Assembly (NCBI RefSeq): GCF_011752625.1
Contig: NZ_VWXD01000011.1
Coordinates: 1 to 64,000, forward strand
Reading direction: 5' to 3'
DNA length: 64,000 bases
DNA from: Candidatus Pantoea formicae
GTDB taxonomy: Bacteria > Pseudomonadota > Gammaproteobacteria > Enterobacterales > Enterobacteriaceae
Part shown: positions 34,482 through 43,363 of the stretch, piece by piece
How positions within the stretch are numbered: position 1 is the stretch's first letter
How the letters are laid out: every line of letters starts with the position of its first letter
Program-made: the position numbers and the translations under genes
Notes under the pieces: generated by a model
What the model was told of the DNA's origin: nothing
The model's input: only the letters and a program-made list of their open reading frames with translations
Databases searched by the model: none

Positions 34482-35668
34482 GTCAGGCGGTCAACCCTAA
34501 TGCACCGTTGCTGTCACGTAATATGATGGCGGTGATCGTGGCGCAGTTTTTCTCCGCTTTTGGCGATAATGCGCTGCTGTTTGCTACCCTGGCCGTGCTG
34601 AAAAGCCAGCTTTATCCCGACTGGAGTCAGCCGATTCTGCAGATGATGTTTGTAGCCACTTACATCCTGCTCGCGCCCTTTGTCGGGCAGATGGCCGACA
34701 GCTTTGCCAAAGGTCGGGTGATGATGTTTGCCAACAGCCTGAAATTGCTGGGTGCGTTGATTATCTGTTTCGGCTTCAATCCGTTTCTCGGTTACACGCT
34801 GGTGGGCATTGGTGCTGCATCTTATTCACCGGCTAAGTACGGCATCCTCACTGAGATCACTAGCGGTGAGCGATTGGTGAAGGCCAACGGTTTGATGGAA
34901 TCATCGACGATTGCCGCGATTCTGCTGGGTTCGGTTGCCGGAGGAATTCTTGCCGACTGGAATCTGCTGGCTGGGTTGATTGTGTGTGCACTCACTTACG
35001 CGTTGGCAGTGGTAGCCAACATCTTTATCCCGAAACTGCGAGCAGCACGGCCTGGACAGAGCTGGAAATTTGGCGCGATGTTTCGCAGTTTTGCCGACTC
35101 AGGCTTGCTGCTGTGGCGCAATGGCGAGACACGCTTCTCGCTGCTGGGTACCAGCATGTTCTGGGGTGCGGGCGTAACGCTGCGTTTTCTATTGGTGCTG
35201 TGGGTGCCGGTGGCGCTCGGCATCACCGACAATAAAACGCCCACAACGCTAAATGCCATGGTCGCGATTGGTATCGTGATGGGTGCAGCAGCAGCGGCAA
35301 AACTTGTCACGTTGGAGACCGTCCGCCGCTGTATGCCGGCTGGGATATTGATTGGTGTGATGGTAGTGGTGTTCTCACTGCAAACCAGTTTGCTGAATGC
35401 CTATTTGGTGTTGATGCTGATTGGTGCGCTGGGCGGCTTCTTCGTGGTTCCGCTCAATGCCTTGCTGCAGGAGCGTGGCAAGGACTCTGTTGGCGCGGGG
35501 AATGCCATTGCGGTGCAGAACTTCGGTGAAAATATCGCGATGTTAGTGATGTTGGGGCTGTATACCATCGCCATTAAATTGGGGGCACCCGCGGTGGCGA
35601 CAGGCATTGGTTTTGGCGCTATTTTCACTGTGGCGATTGCCGTGCTGTGGTGGAAATCACGTCGTTAA
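34478..35668 (+). CDS. lplT: lysophospholipid transporter LplT
   Basis: A 396-residue MFS-type inner-membrane flippase with about 12 helices (start region FFSAFGDNALLFATLAVLKSQLYPDW). It moves lysophosphatidylethanolamine inward for repair by Aas. It is translationally coupled to aas through an ATGA overlap, as in E. coli. It converges with tas across a 109-bp gap packed with short palindromes. Confidence 0.95.
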   Translation: MSQAVNPNAPLLSRNMMAVIVAQFFSAFGDNALLFATLAVLKSQLYPDWSQPILQMMFVATYILLAPFVGQMADSFAKGRVMMFANSLKLLGALIICFGFNPFLGYTLVGIGAASYSPAKYGILTEITSGERLVKANGLMESSTIAAILLGSVAGGILADWNLLAGLIVCALTYALAVVANIFIPKLRAARPGQSWKFGAMFRSFADSGLLLWRNGETRFSLLGTSMFWGAGVTLRFLLVLWVPVALGITDNKTPTTLNAMVAIGIVMGAAAAAKLVTLETVRRCMPAGILIGVMVVVFSLQTSLLNAYLVLMLIGALGGFFVVPLNALLQERGKDSVGAGNAIAVQNFGENIAMLVMLGLYTIAIKLGAPAVATGIGFGAIFTVAIAVLWWKSRR

Positions 35669-35675
35669 TAAACCA

Positions 35676-35695
35676 GGTCGCCATTCATGGCGACC
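35676..35695. repeat. intergenic palindrome after lplT
   Basis: GGTCGCCAT-TC-ATGGCGACC, a 9-bp perfect stem 7 bases after the lplT stop. It shares the ATTCAT centre with the GGTGCGC palindromes that follow and could help end transcription. Confidence 0.65.
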
Positions 35696-35707
35696 CCACA
35701 TCCTTAG

Positions 35708-35727
35708 GGTGCGCATTCATGCGCACC
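35708..35727. repeat. intergenic palindrome, GGTGCGC family
   Basis: GGTGCGC-ATTCAT-GCGCACC with 7-bp arms, followed by TGG. It differs from the copy at 16554 only in the loop. Confidence 0.75.
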
Positions 35728-35752
35728 TGGCTGCAAAACGCTCGTCATTCAA

Positions 35753-35768
35753 TGCGCATTTATGCGCA
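35753..35768. repeat. intergenic palindrome, GGTGCGC family (shorter copy)
   Basis: TGCGCA-TTTA-TGCGCA, followed by CCTGG as in the copy 45 bp upstream. Together they form a small array between convergent lplT and tas. Confidence 0.7.
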
Positions 35769-35777
35769 CCTGGAAAG

Positions 35778-36818
35778 TTACGGTGCTGGGTAGGTGTACT
35801 GGCGATGAATTGCTTCCAGTTCCTCTAACACCTCGGCGCTCAGCGTCAGATTGAAACTCTCCACGTTAATCTTCAGCTGTTCCATGGTGGTGGCGCCCAG
35901 CAGAGTGCTGGCAACAAACGGCTGCTGGCGCACATAGGCTAATGCCATCTGCGACGGATCCAGATTGTGCTTCTTCGCCAAATCCACATAAGCGGCAATC
36001 GCCTGATTCGACTGCTCACCGCTGTAGCGGGTGAAACGGCTGAAAAGGGTATTACGTGCTCCCGCAGGTTTTGCCCCATTGAGATATTTGCCGCTCAGCG
36101 TACCAAAGGCGAGGCTGGAGTAGGCCAGCAGCTCGACACCTTCATGCTGGCTGATCTCGGCTAAGCCCACTTCAAAGCTGCGGTTCAGCAGACTGTAGGG
36201 GTTCTGGATAGTCACGATACGCGGCAGCTCATGCTTCTCGGCCAGTTGCAGATAGCGCATCACGCCCCATGCCGTTTCGTTCGACACACCAATGTAGCGG
36301 ATCTTACCGGCACGCACCTGCTCGGTCAGCGCTTCCAGCGTCTCCAGCAGCGTCACGTTAGCAGTGGCTTCACTGTACTGATAGCCCAGTTTGCCAAAGT
36401 AGTTAGTCTGGCGCTGAGGCCAGTGCAGCTGATAGAGATCGAGGTAATCGGTGTTCAGGCGTTTTAGGCTGGCATCCAGCGCTTCGCGGATATTTTTACG
36501 ATCCAACGCCTGGTGAGGGCGAATCGACGCATCTGCGCCGCGCACCGGTCCGGCCACTTTGCTGGCCAGAATGATCTTGTCACGGCTGCCGCGCTTCTTC
36601 AGCCAGCTACCAATGTACTGTTCGGTTAATCCCTGAGTTTCCGGGCGCGGTGGCACCGGATACATTTCAGCAGTATCAATCAGGTTGATGCCGCTGCTAA
36701 TGGCGTAATCCAGTTGCGCATGGGCGTCGGCTTCGCTGTTTTGCTCACCAAACGTCATGGTTCCTAACCCCAGTTGGCTAACTTCCAGCGTACTGTGGGG
36801 GATGCGGTGATAATGCAT
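35778..36818 (-). CDS. tas: Tas, aldo-keto reductase family protein
   Basis: A 346-residue TIM-barrel NADP(H)-dependent aldo-keto reductase. The tetrad is visible: Asp in NLIDTAEMY with its Tyr, Lys in IILASK and His in YQLHWP. It matches E. coli Tas closely. The E. coli gene suppresses tyrosine auxotrophy in starving cells. Its real substrate is unknown. The position between ygdR and lplT and the orientation are conserved. Confidence 0.93.
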   Translation of the reverse strand: MHYHRIPHSTLEVSQLGLGTMTFGEQNSEADAHAQLDYAISSGINLIDTAEMYPVPPRPETQGLTEQYIGSWLKKRGSRDKIILASKVAGPVRGADASIRPHQALDRKNIREALDASLKRLNTDYLDLYQLHWPQRQTNYFGKLGYQYSEATANVTLLETLEALTEQVRAGKIRYIGVSNETAWGVMRYLQLAEKHELPRIVTIQNPYSLLNRSFEVGLAEISQHEGVELLAYSSLAFGTLSGKYLNGAKPAGARNTLFSRFTRYSGEQSNQAIAAYVDLAKKHNLDPSQMALAYVRQQPFVASTLLGATTMEQLKINVESFNLTLSAEVLEELEAIHRQYTYPAP

Positions 36819-36915
36819 TGCCGGCTTCCTTTTTTCATTATGAAATGGAATGTTGTGTCCTCTGGGACTATAGCCTGTGAAGCAGCGAGGAAGGAAGGGG
36901 GGAAAGTTCGGGAAA

Positions 36916-36948
36916 TCGCCTGCACGGGGGAAAAAAGGGTGCAGGCGA
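36916..36948 (-). terminator. hairpin between ygdR and tas
   Basis: TCGCCTGCAC/GTGCAGGCGA, a 10-bp perfect stem with a 13-base loop, 14 bases beyond the ygdR stop on the minus strand. The U-rich part is in the loop and not after the stem, so termination may be partial. Confidence 0.45.
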
Positions 36949-36961
36949 AGGAATTTGGCAC

Positions 36962-37180
36962 TTAACGCTCAATGATGGTGGAGACCTCGTCACCATTGAT
37001 CTGCATCACATGACCTTTCTCGTCGGTGTATTGCACCAAACCGGTCTCTTTATCAATGGATGGCTTACCATCAGTCATAATCATACGACCATCTTTCGTC
37101 GCCATAACGTAGTCACTGCTGCAACCGCTAAGCGTTAACGCGACCAGCACCAAGCCCACTGCACTTACCAACCCTTTCAT
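36962..37180 (-). CDS. ygdR: YgdR/YgdI-type small lipoprotein (DUF903)
   Basis: A 72-residue precursor. MKGLVSAVGLVLVALTLSGCSS is a lipoprotein signal with lipobox LSGC. The mature part SSDYVMATKDGRMIMTDGKPSIDKETGLVQYTDEKG is the SH3-like YgdI/YgdR domain. The ATG at 37180 follows GGGAGCTGAGA. An upstream TTG is less likely. The envelope role is unknown. Location between ygdQ and tas is the E. coli ygdR position. Confidence 0.88.
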   Translation of the reverse strand: MKGLVSAVGLVLVALTLSGCSSDYVMATKDGRMIMTDGKPSIDKETGLVQYTDEKGHVMQINGDEVSTIIER

Positions 37181-37267
37181 TCTCAGCTCCCTCAACTTAC
37201 TTCAACTGCAAAAGTGTAGTAATAAATGCTTTTGCTGGTTGACGTAATCGCATCATTCCTAAAATTA

Positions 37268-37290
37268 AAGGGCGAGATGCGCTCGCCCTT
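37268..37290 (-). terminator. rho-independent terminator of ygdQ
   Basis: AAGGGCGAG/CTCGCCCTT, a 9-bp stem with a 5-base loop, 7 bases beyond the ygdQ stop. It is followed on the minus strand by TAATTTTAGG. Confidence 0.75.
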
Positions 37291-37297
37291 GACAGCC

Positions 37298-38008
37298 TCA
37301 GGCCGCGCTTTTCTTGCTGCGCATGAGGTTTAAGCACTCCACCGCCATTGAGAAGAACATGGCAAAATAAATGTAACCTTTTGGTACATGGATGCCAAAG
37401 CTCTCAAGAATCAGGGTAAATCCGACCAGAATCAGGAACGCCAATGCCAGCATTTTGACTGATGGATGACGCTCAACAAACTCACCAATCGAGCGTGCAG
37501 CAAACATCATCATGAACACCGCAATCACTACCGCCGCCATCATAATGAAAAGATGATCGGACAAGCCCACGGCGGTGATCACCGAGTCGAGGCTGAAAAT
37601 AATGTCCAACAACATGATCTGCACAATGGCGCCCAAGAAGGAGTGGACGTTGGTTTTGTGCTCTTCTTCGCCACCTTCAATGGTCTCATGAATTTCCATG
37701 CTGGATTTCCACAGCAGGAACAGGCCACCAAACAGCAGAATAAGATCGCGGGCTGAGAAGCTGTGATCCATCAGGGTAAACAGTGGGTTGGTCAGGCGTA
37801 CTACCCAAGCGATGGATGCCAGCAGGCCCAATCGCATCAGCATAGCGCCCATTAAACCGAGGCGGCGTGCTTTATTTTGTTGATGTTTTGGCAGCTTAGC
37901 GACAACCAGCGACAGGAAGATAATGTTGTCGATACCCAAAACCACTTCCAGAATGGTTAATGTTCCCAGTGCCAGCCAGGCATTGGGATCAGCAATCCAG
38001 TCAAACAT
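37298..38008 (-). CDS. ygdQ: TerC-family inner-membrane protein YgdQ
   Basis: A 236-residue membrane protein with about seven helices. The TerC signatures EVVLGIDNIIFLSLVVAKLP and DIIFSLDSVITAVGLSDHLFIM each carry conserved acidic residues in the membrane. Members are linked to metal ion homeostasis, including manganese export, but the E. coli protein is little studied. No CBS or CorC domain is fused, so this is the short form. It is the mutH-side neighbour of ygdR, as in E. coli. Confidence 0.92.
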   Translation of the reverse strand: MFDWIADPNAWLALGTLTILEVVLGIDNIIFLSLVVAKLPKHQQNKARRLGLMGAMLMRLGLLASIAWVVRLTNPLFTLMDHSFSARDLILLFGGLFLLWKSSMEIHETIEGGEEEHKTNVHSFLGAIVQIMLLDIIFSLDSVITAVGLSDHLFIMMAAVVIAVFMMMFAARSIGEFVERHPSVKMLALAFLILVGFTLILESFGIHVPKGYIYFAMFFSMAVECLNLMRSKKSAA

Positions 38009-38065
38009 GAATCATTCATTCCTAAACGAAAATTAAACGACGATTATACACGTCCTGGTTCGGCA

Positions 38066-38150
38066 TGCAGCTGCGTTGGCTGCTCAGGCTCACCCCAGTC
38101 ACTTACTTATGTAAGCTCCCGGGGATTCGCGTGCTTGCCGCCTTGCTGCA
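38066..38150. repeat. long imperfect palindrome between ygdQ and mutH
   Basis: The arms TGCAGCTGCGTTGGC and GCTTGCCGCCTTGCTGCA are partly complementary around a centre CTTAC-TTAT-GTAAG. The sequence looks like a dispersed enterobacterial palindromic repeat (an ERIC- or YPAL-like class). I cannot name the family with certainty. Confidence 0.55.
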
Positions 38151-38205
38151 CCAAAAGTAGGCCCCATTAGGGGAACCGAACTAGTCGTGTAAAGAGTCGA
38201 GTCAT

Positions 38206-38892
38206 TTACAGTAGAAAATGGCGTGCCAGCAGCGGTCCGGTGAAACTTTTCTTGAGATAGAAACCGCGCGGTAAGGTCATTATAGGCTCTCCATGTTCAC
38301 CAATGGCTTCGGTTAGCGCTTTACTGTTGGCGGCTTTAGGGCGAATTTGTAACCAGGCACCGTGTCGTGCGGTGATGCGATCAACCTGACCGAGCACAAT
38401 CATGTCCATTAATTCTTCCCAATCTTCGCGCAGTTGCTGATCTTCTTCCTCACTGGGGTGCCATAACAGCGGTGAACCGACGCGGCGCTCCGCCAGCGGT
38501 AGAGCGCGATCGCCTTCAATGGGGATCCACAAGACGCGAGCCAGCTTATGTCGCACATGGCTGGTTTCCCAGGTCACGCCGCTGTTGCCAGTGAGGGGGG
38601 CCACGCAAACGAAGGTTGTCTCCAACGGTTTGCCTTGGGCATCCACAGGAATGGTTTTCAGTTCGATACCAAGATGCGCGAAATCCTGTTCTGCTTTACT
38701 GCCTGCACTGGCACCCAGGTGCAGCTCAATCAGCATGCCGACCCAGCCTTTATCACGTTTTAAATTGGCTGGCACCGCTAACCCAAGCTGCGCGGCCAGA
38801 GCGGCAAACGTCTGACCGGCCAGCAGCTGTGCACGTTGCAGCAGTTCCGCTTCGTCTTGTGGTGGGGTGGGCAATAAAGCAGGGGAATTCAT
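38206..38892 (-). CDS. mutH: MutH, methyl-directed mismatch repair endonuclease
   Basis: A 228-residue nuclease that nicks the unmethylated strand at hemimethylated GATC when activated by MutL. The active-site residues fall exactly at E. coli positions: D70, E77 and K79 in EQDFAHLGIELKT. The ATG at 38892 gives a product that aligns with E. coli MutH from its first residue. Upstream ATGs at 38904 and 38982 add unmatched residues. Ribosome-site support is weak for all of them. It is divergent from rppH across the DnaA-box region. Confidence 0.93.
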   Translation of the reverse strand: MNSPALLPTPPQDEAELLQRAQLLAGQTFAALAAQLGLAVPANLKRDKGWVGMLIELHLGASAGSKAEQDFAHLGIELKTIPVDAQGKPLETTFVCVAPLTGNSGVTWETSHVRHKLARVLWIPIEGDRALPLAERRVGSPLLWHPSEEEDQQLREDWEELMDMIVLGQVDRITARHGAWLQIRPKAANSKALTEAIGEHGEPIMTLPRGFYLKKSFTGPLLARHFLL

Positions 38893-39019
38893 GGGAAAAC
38901 TCATATTGGTTAAAGGATGAACAGCGCTGACAAGCAAAGTTTTTCCACATCTCAGCGGCGTGAATAACCTTGATAATAGCATGATTCAGCATGCTTTTTT
39001 TACGTGATTGACCAGAGGT

Positions 39020-39406
39020 TGTGGATGCTATAGCCAGGTTATCCCGGCTTGTTATCGACAATGAACAGGATCTTAAACCTAGTTATCCACAGAAAGGTGG
39101 GATAACCCCGTCATTTACTACCACTGTTTCGATTTACAGCCTTGACTTTAGCGATTCGAACGCTTTTTTTCCTTTATTTGGCCAGGTTTAGGACATTCTC
39201 TGTGGATAAAAGATGCTGTGGTGGATCTTTGAGCAGCGGATTAAACGGCGTGGTTAATCACAGAGGATCTGAGCCGCCATTGTGCTATTGGTATCGCCTA
39301 TCGCTATGATAAATGGTGGTTTTAGTGCTATTGTTTGTCTGGTTCATAAGATTTTTCTGAAGCGGTTATTCAATTCATTCCCGTGTTCTGCACAAAGCTA
39401 TCCACA
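39020..39406. promoter_or_regulatory. DARS2: DnaA-box cluster, DARS2 equivalent
   Basis: The 0.68 kb gene-free gap between mutH and rppH is where E. coli carries DARS2, which helps turn ADP-DnaA into ATP-DnaA. Here it contains two perfect DnaA boxes (TTATCCACA at 39083-39091; its complement at 39201-39209) and three near matches: 39020-39028 (complement GCATCCACA), TTATCGACA at 39052-39060 and CTATCCACA at 39398-39406. IHF and Fis sites, also part of DARS2, cannot be placed reliably by eye. No coding sequence is supported in the gap. Confidence 0.8.
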
Positions 39407-39575
39407 GAAAAGGTGAATAAGATCGCCCTAAAACCGGCTTCGCTGTTTATAACTTGGCTAAACTCTGTGAGTTATCCTGTTTTTATTCTGCTATCACCCC
39501 GGATATCCAGTGGTTTACCGCCTGTAAGGAGTGTGAAACAATCAGGCTATTCAAATTTAGCTTTGAGGTAGTCCA

Positions 39576-40106
39576 GTGATCGATGATGATGGCTACCGCC
39601 CGAATGTTGGTATCGTAATCTGTAACAGGCAAGGACAAGTGTTATGGGCCAGGCGCTTTGGACAGCACTCCTGGCAATTTCCTCAGGGAGGCATCAATCC
39701 GGGTGAAACTGCTGAACAGGCGATGTATCGCGAACTGTTCGAAGAAGTGGGTTTACACCGCAAAGATGTTCGAATACTTGCTTCAACCCGTAACTGGTTA
39801 CGTTACAAGTTGCCAAAACGTTTGGTGCGTTGGGACACAAAGCCGGTGTGTATCGGCCAGAAACAAAAGTGGTTTCTTCTGCAGTTGATGTGCAGTGACG
39901 CGGAGATCAATGTGCAACACAGCAGCACGCCGGAGTTCGACGGTTGGCGCTGGGTCAGCTTCTGGTATCCGGTGCGTCAGGTTGTCTCTTTCAAGCGCGA
40001 TGTCTATCGCCGCGTGATGAAAGAATTCGCTGGCGTGGTGATGTCTATGCAGGAGAGTGCGGGGCAGCGTAATAATAACGCCGCCCATCGACGTAAAAGA
40101 GGATAG
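39576..40106 (+). CDS. rppH: RppH, RNA pyrophosphohydrolase
   Basis: A 176-residue Nudix hydrolase that removes pyrophosphate from 5'-triphosphate mRNAs and so starts RNase E-dependent decay. The Nudix box GGINPGETAEQAMYRELFEE is followed by VGL. The N-terminus MIDDDGYRPNVGIV is the family start and is encoded with GTG at 39576 behind GAGGTAG. The C-terminal RRKRG is conserved. It lies 12 bp upstream of ptsP, probably in one operon. Confidence 0.95.
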   Translation: MIDDDGYRPNVGIVICNRQGQVLWARRFGQHSWQFPQGGINPGETAEQAMYRELFEEVGLHRKDVRILASTRNWLRYKLPKRLVRWDTKPVCIGQKQKWFLLQLMCSDAEINVQHSSTPEFDGWRWVSFWYPVRQVVSFKRDVYRRVMKEFAGVVMSMQESAGQRNNNAAHRRKRG

Positions 40107-40118
40107 GCCACGCCCTTT

Positions 40119-42365
40119 ATGCTCACTCAGTTGCGCGAAATAGTAGAGAAAGTGGCGAGTGCTCCGCGTCTGAATGAAGCACTCGACATTCTGGTAAACG
40201 AAATATGCCTTGCGATGGAAACCGAGGTTTGCTCAGTTTATCTCGCGGATCACGACAGGCGTTGCTACTACCTGATGGCGACGCGCGGCCTCAAAAAGCC
40301 GCGCGGTCGCACCGTCACGCTGGCGTTTGATGAAGGGATTGTTGGGCTCGTCGGTCGTTTAGCCGAGCCGATTAACCTTGCTGATGCGCAGAGTCATCCC
40401 AGCTTTAAATATATTCCCTCGGTAAAAGAGGAGCGTTACCGCTCCTTCCTCGGTGTGCCTATCATCAGCCGCCGCCAGTTATTGGGCGTGCTGGTGGTAC
40501 AGCAGCGCGAACATCGCCAATTCGACGAAAGCGAAGAGTCATTCCTTGTCACGCTGGCCACGCAAATGGCTGGATTGCTGTCGCAGTCGCAACTCGGTCA
40601 GCTGTTTGGTCAATTCCGTCAGACGCGCGTCAAAGCGATAGCTGCCGCGCCGGGTGTGGCCGTAGCACCGGGTTGGGTGGATGAAACTCAGCCGCTGCTC
40701 GATCAGGTTTCGGCGGCGTCAACGCTGGATGTGCAACGTGAACGTGAGCGCCTCAGCGTCGCGATGGGCGAGGCCAGCAATGAGTTCCGTCGTTTTAGTA
40801 AGCGATTTGCCGCCAGCGTGCAGAAAGAGAGCGCGGCCATTTTCGATCTCTACTCGCACCTGTTAACCGATGCACGTCTGAAAAAGGATCTGTTTGCCGA
40901 GATCGATCGCGGATCGGTGGCCGAATGGGCGGTGAAAACGGTGATCGAGAAGTTCGCCGAACAGTTTGCCAATCTCCAGGATCAATATCTGCGCGAACGC
41001 GCAGGCGATCTGCGCGTGCTGGGCCAGCGCCTGTTGTTCCATCTTGATGACTCATTAGTCGGCACCAATGCCTGGCCGGAACGCTTTGTGCTGGTGGCGG
41101 ATGAACTCACGGCAACAACCCTGGCGGAGCTGCCGCAGGAGCGTTTAGCGGGTGTGGTGGTGCGCGATGGCGCGGCCAACTCACACGCAGCGATCCTCAC
41201 TCGCGCCATGGGTATTCCCACCGTGATGGGCGCAGATATCATCCCGGCGCAGCTCAACAAACGCTTATTGATCGTCGATGGCTATCGCGGTGAAGTGCTG
41301 ATCGATCCTGAGCCGGTGCTGGTGCAGGAGTATCAGCGCTTGATCAGCGAAGAGAACGCGCTGAGTAAGATGGCTGAAGGCGTGGTCGAACAGCCCGGCG
41401 AGCTGAAAAGCGGTGAGCGCGTGCAGGTGATGTTGAATGCCGGCCTCAGCCCTGAGCATGAGCAGAAGTTAGATAATTGGGTCGATGGCATTGGCCTGTA
41501 TCGCACTGAAATCCCGTTTATGTTGCACAACGGTTTCCCCTCAGAAGAGGAGCAGGTGGCGCAATATCAAGGGATGCTACAACTGTTCTACGATAAACCC
41601 GTCACGCTGCGTACCTTGGATGTGGGCGCCGATAAACAGCTGCCTTATATGCCAATCAGTGAGGAAAACCCGTGTTTGGGCTGGCGCGGCATTCGTCTGA
41701 CGCTCGACCAACCGGAAATCTTCCTTGTGCAGGTCCGTGCGATGCTGCGTGCTAATGTGGCATCGGGTAACTTAAGCATTCTGCTGCCGATGATCAGCCA
41801 TATTGATGAGATCGACGATGCGCGTCGGCTGATCGATCGTGCCGGTCGCGAAGTGGAAGAGATGCTCGGTTATGTGGTGCCGAAACCGCGTATTGGCGTG
41901 ATGATCGAAGTGCCATCCATGCTGTTCATGATCCCGCATCTGGCCGATCGTGTGGACTTTGTTTCTGTGGGTACTAATGATTTGACCCAGTATCTGTTGG
42001 CGGTCGATCGCAACAATACGCGCGTGGCGAATCTCTACGATCCGCTGCACCCTGCGATGATTCGTGCGTTACAAAGCATTGCGCACGAAGCCCGTCAGGC
42101 CAAGCTGGAACTGTGCCTGTGTGGTGAAATGGCCGGCGATCCCATGTGCGTGGCGCTGCTGGTGGGGCTGGGTTATCACCACCTCAGCATGAACGGTAAG
42201 AACATTCCGCGCGTGAAGTACCTGCTACGTCATCTCGATCATGAGGAGACACAGAAACTCAGCGAGCAAGGCGCGGCGGCGCACACCGCTTCTGAAGTGC
42301 GGCATCTGGTTTCCGCCTTTATGGAGCGTCGTGGTTTGGGCGGCTTGATTCGCGGCGGTCGTTAA
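40119..42365 (+). CDS. ptsP: PtsP, enzyme I-Ntr of the nitrogen phosphotransferase system
   Basis: A 748-residue cytosolic protein, the same length as in E. coli. It has an N-terminal GAF domain (about 1-165; glutamine/2-oxoglutarate sensing), then the PTS enzyme I phosphohistidine domain with H356 in GAANSHAAI, and the C-terminal PEP-binding barrel (SVGTNDLTQYLLAVDRNN; CGEMAGDP). It passes phosphate from PEP to NPr and EIIA-Ntr, linking nitrogen status to potassium transport and stress responses. It follows rppH closely, as in E. coli. Confidence 0.95.
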   Translation: MLTQLREIVEKVASAPRLNEALDILVNEICLAMETEVCSVYLADHDRRCYYLMATRGLKKPRGRTVTLAFDEGIVGLVGRLAEPINLADAQSHPSFKYIPSVKEERYRSFLGVPIISRRQLLGVLVVQQREHRQFDESEESFLVTLATQMAGLLSQSQLGQLFGQFRQTRVKAIAAAPGVAVAPGWVDETQPLLDQVSAASTLDVQRERERLSVAMGEASNEFRRFSKRFAASVQKESAAIFDLYSHLLTDARLKKDLFAEIDRGSVAEWAVKTVIEKFAEQFANLQDQYLRERAGDLRVLGQRLLFHLDDSLVGTNAWPERFVLVADELTATTLAELPQERLAGVVVRDGAANSHAAILTRAMGIPTVMGADIIPAQLNKRLLIVDGYRGEVLIDPEPVLVQEYQRLISEENALSKMAEGVVEQPGELKSGERVQVMLNAGLSPEHEQKLDNWVDGIGLYRTEIPFMLHNGFPSEEEQVAQYQGMLQLFYDKPVTLRTLDVGADKQLPYMPISEENPCLGWRGIRLTLDQPEIFLVQVRAMLRANVASGNLSILLPMISHIDEIDDARRLIDRAGREVEEMLGYVVPKPRIGVMIEVPSMLFMIPHLADRVDFVSVGTNDLTQYLLAVDRNNTRVANLYDPLHPAMIRALQSIAHEARQAKLELCLCGEMAGDPMCVALLVGLGYHHLSMNGKNIPRVKYLLRHLDHEETQKLSEQGAAAHTASEVRHLVSAFMERRGLGGLIRGGR

Positions 42366-42481
42366 CGGCGTTTACATTTCCGCGCCATTTGTGAAAAGCG
42401 GCTGTGCTATCATGCGCAGCCTTTTATTATATGACCCCTTAGCCAGACCCGTTTTCAGGGCAGAAAAATCGATGGTGAAAG

Positions 42482-43363
42482 ATGACTAACGGCTACATTT
42501 CGTTTCCCCAATTCGATCCGGTAATTTTCTCCATCGGACCGATTTCGCTTCACTGGTACGGCTTGATGTATCTGGTGGGCTTTGTATTTGCCATGTGGCT
42601 GGCAGTGCGCCGGGCCAACAAACCAGGCAGCGGCTGGAAAAAAGAGGAAGTGGAAAATCTGCTGTATGCAGGCTTCCTGGGGGTGTTCCTCGGTGGCCGT
42701 ATCGGCTACGTGCTGTTCTACAACCTGCCGTTGTTCCTCGACAATCCACTTTATCTTTTCAAAGTCTGGGATGGCGGCATGTCGTTCCACGGCGGTTTGA
42801 TTGGTGTGATCGTAGTGATGCTGGTGTTTGCGCGCCGTACCAAACGCACCTTCTTCCAGGTGTCTGATTTCATTGCGCCGCTGATTCCGTTTGGTTTGGG
42901 TGCCGGTCGTCTCGGCAACTTTATCAACGGCGAGCTGTGGGGCCGCGTCGATCCTAACTTCAAATTTGCGATGCTGTTCCCGGGTTCACGCAGTGAAGAT
43001 ATCGCGCTGGCGGCAAACAATCCGCAATATCAGCAGTTGCTGAGCACTTACGGTGTGTTGCCGCGTCACCCTTCGCAGCTGTATGAGCTGTTCCTCGAAG
43101 GCATCGTCCTGTTCATTATTCTTAACCTGTTTATTCGCAAGCCGCGCCCGATGGGCAGCGTCTCTGGCCTGTTCCTGATTGGCTATGGCGCTTTCCGCAT
43201 CATCGTGGAGTTCTTCCGTCAGCCGGATGCCCAACTGGGTCTGTTTGAAGGCGGCATCAGCATGGGGCAGATTCTCTCCATCCCGATGATTCTGGCCGGT
43301 GTGATTATGATGATTTGGGCGTTCCGTCGTCGTCCGCAGCAACAAACTCGTGAGGTAAAATGA
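42482..43363 (+). CDS. lgt: Lgt, prolipoprotein diacylglyceryl transferase
   Basis: A 293-residue inner-membrane enzyme with about seven helices. It transfers diacylglycerol from phosphatidylglycerol to the lipobox cysteine of prolipoproteins. The signature GAGRLGNFINGELWGR and the HGGLIG motif are intact. At least six precursor lipoproteins encoded in this window are its substrates in principle. The TGA overlaps the thyA ATG by 4 bases, the arrangement known in E. coli. Confidence 0.95.
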   Translation: MTNGYISFPQFDPVIFSIGPISLHWYGLMYLVGFVFAMWLAVRRANKPGSGWKKEEVENLLYAGFLGVFLGGRIGYVLFYNLPLFLDNPLYLFKVWDGGMSFHGGLIGVIVVMLVFARRTKRTFFQVSDFIAPLIPFGLGAGRLGNFINGELWGRVDPNFKFAMLFPGSRSEDIALAANNPQYQQLLSTYGVLPRHPSQLYELFLEGIVLFIILNLFIRKPRPMGSVSGLFLIGYGAFRIIVEFFRQPDAQLGLFEGGISMGQILSIPMILAGVIMMIWAFRRRPQQQTREVK

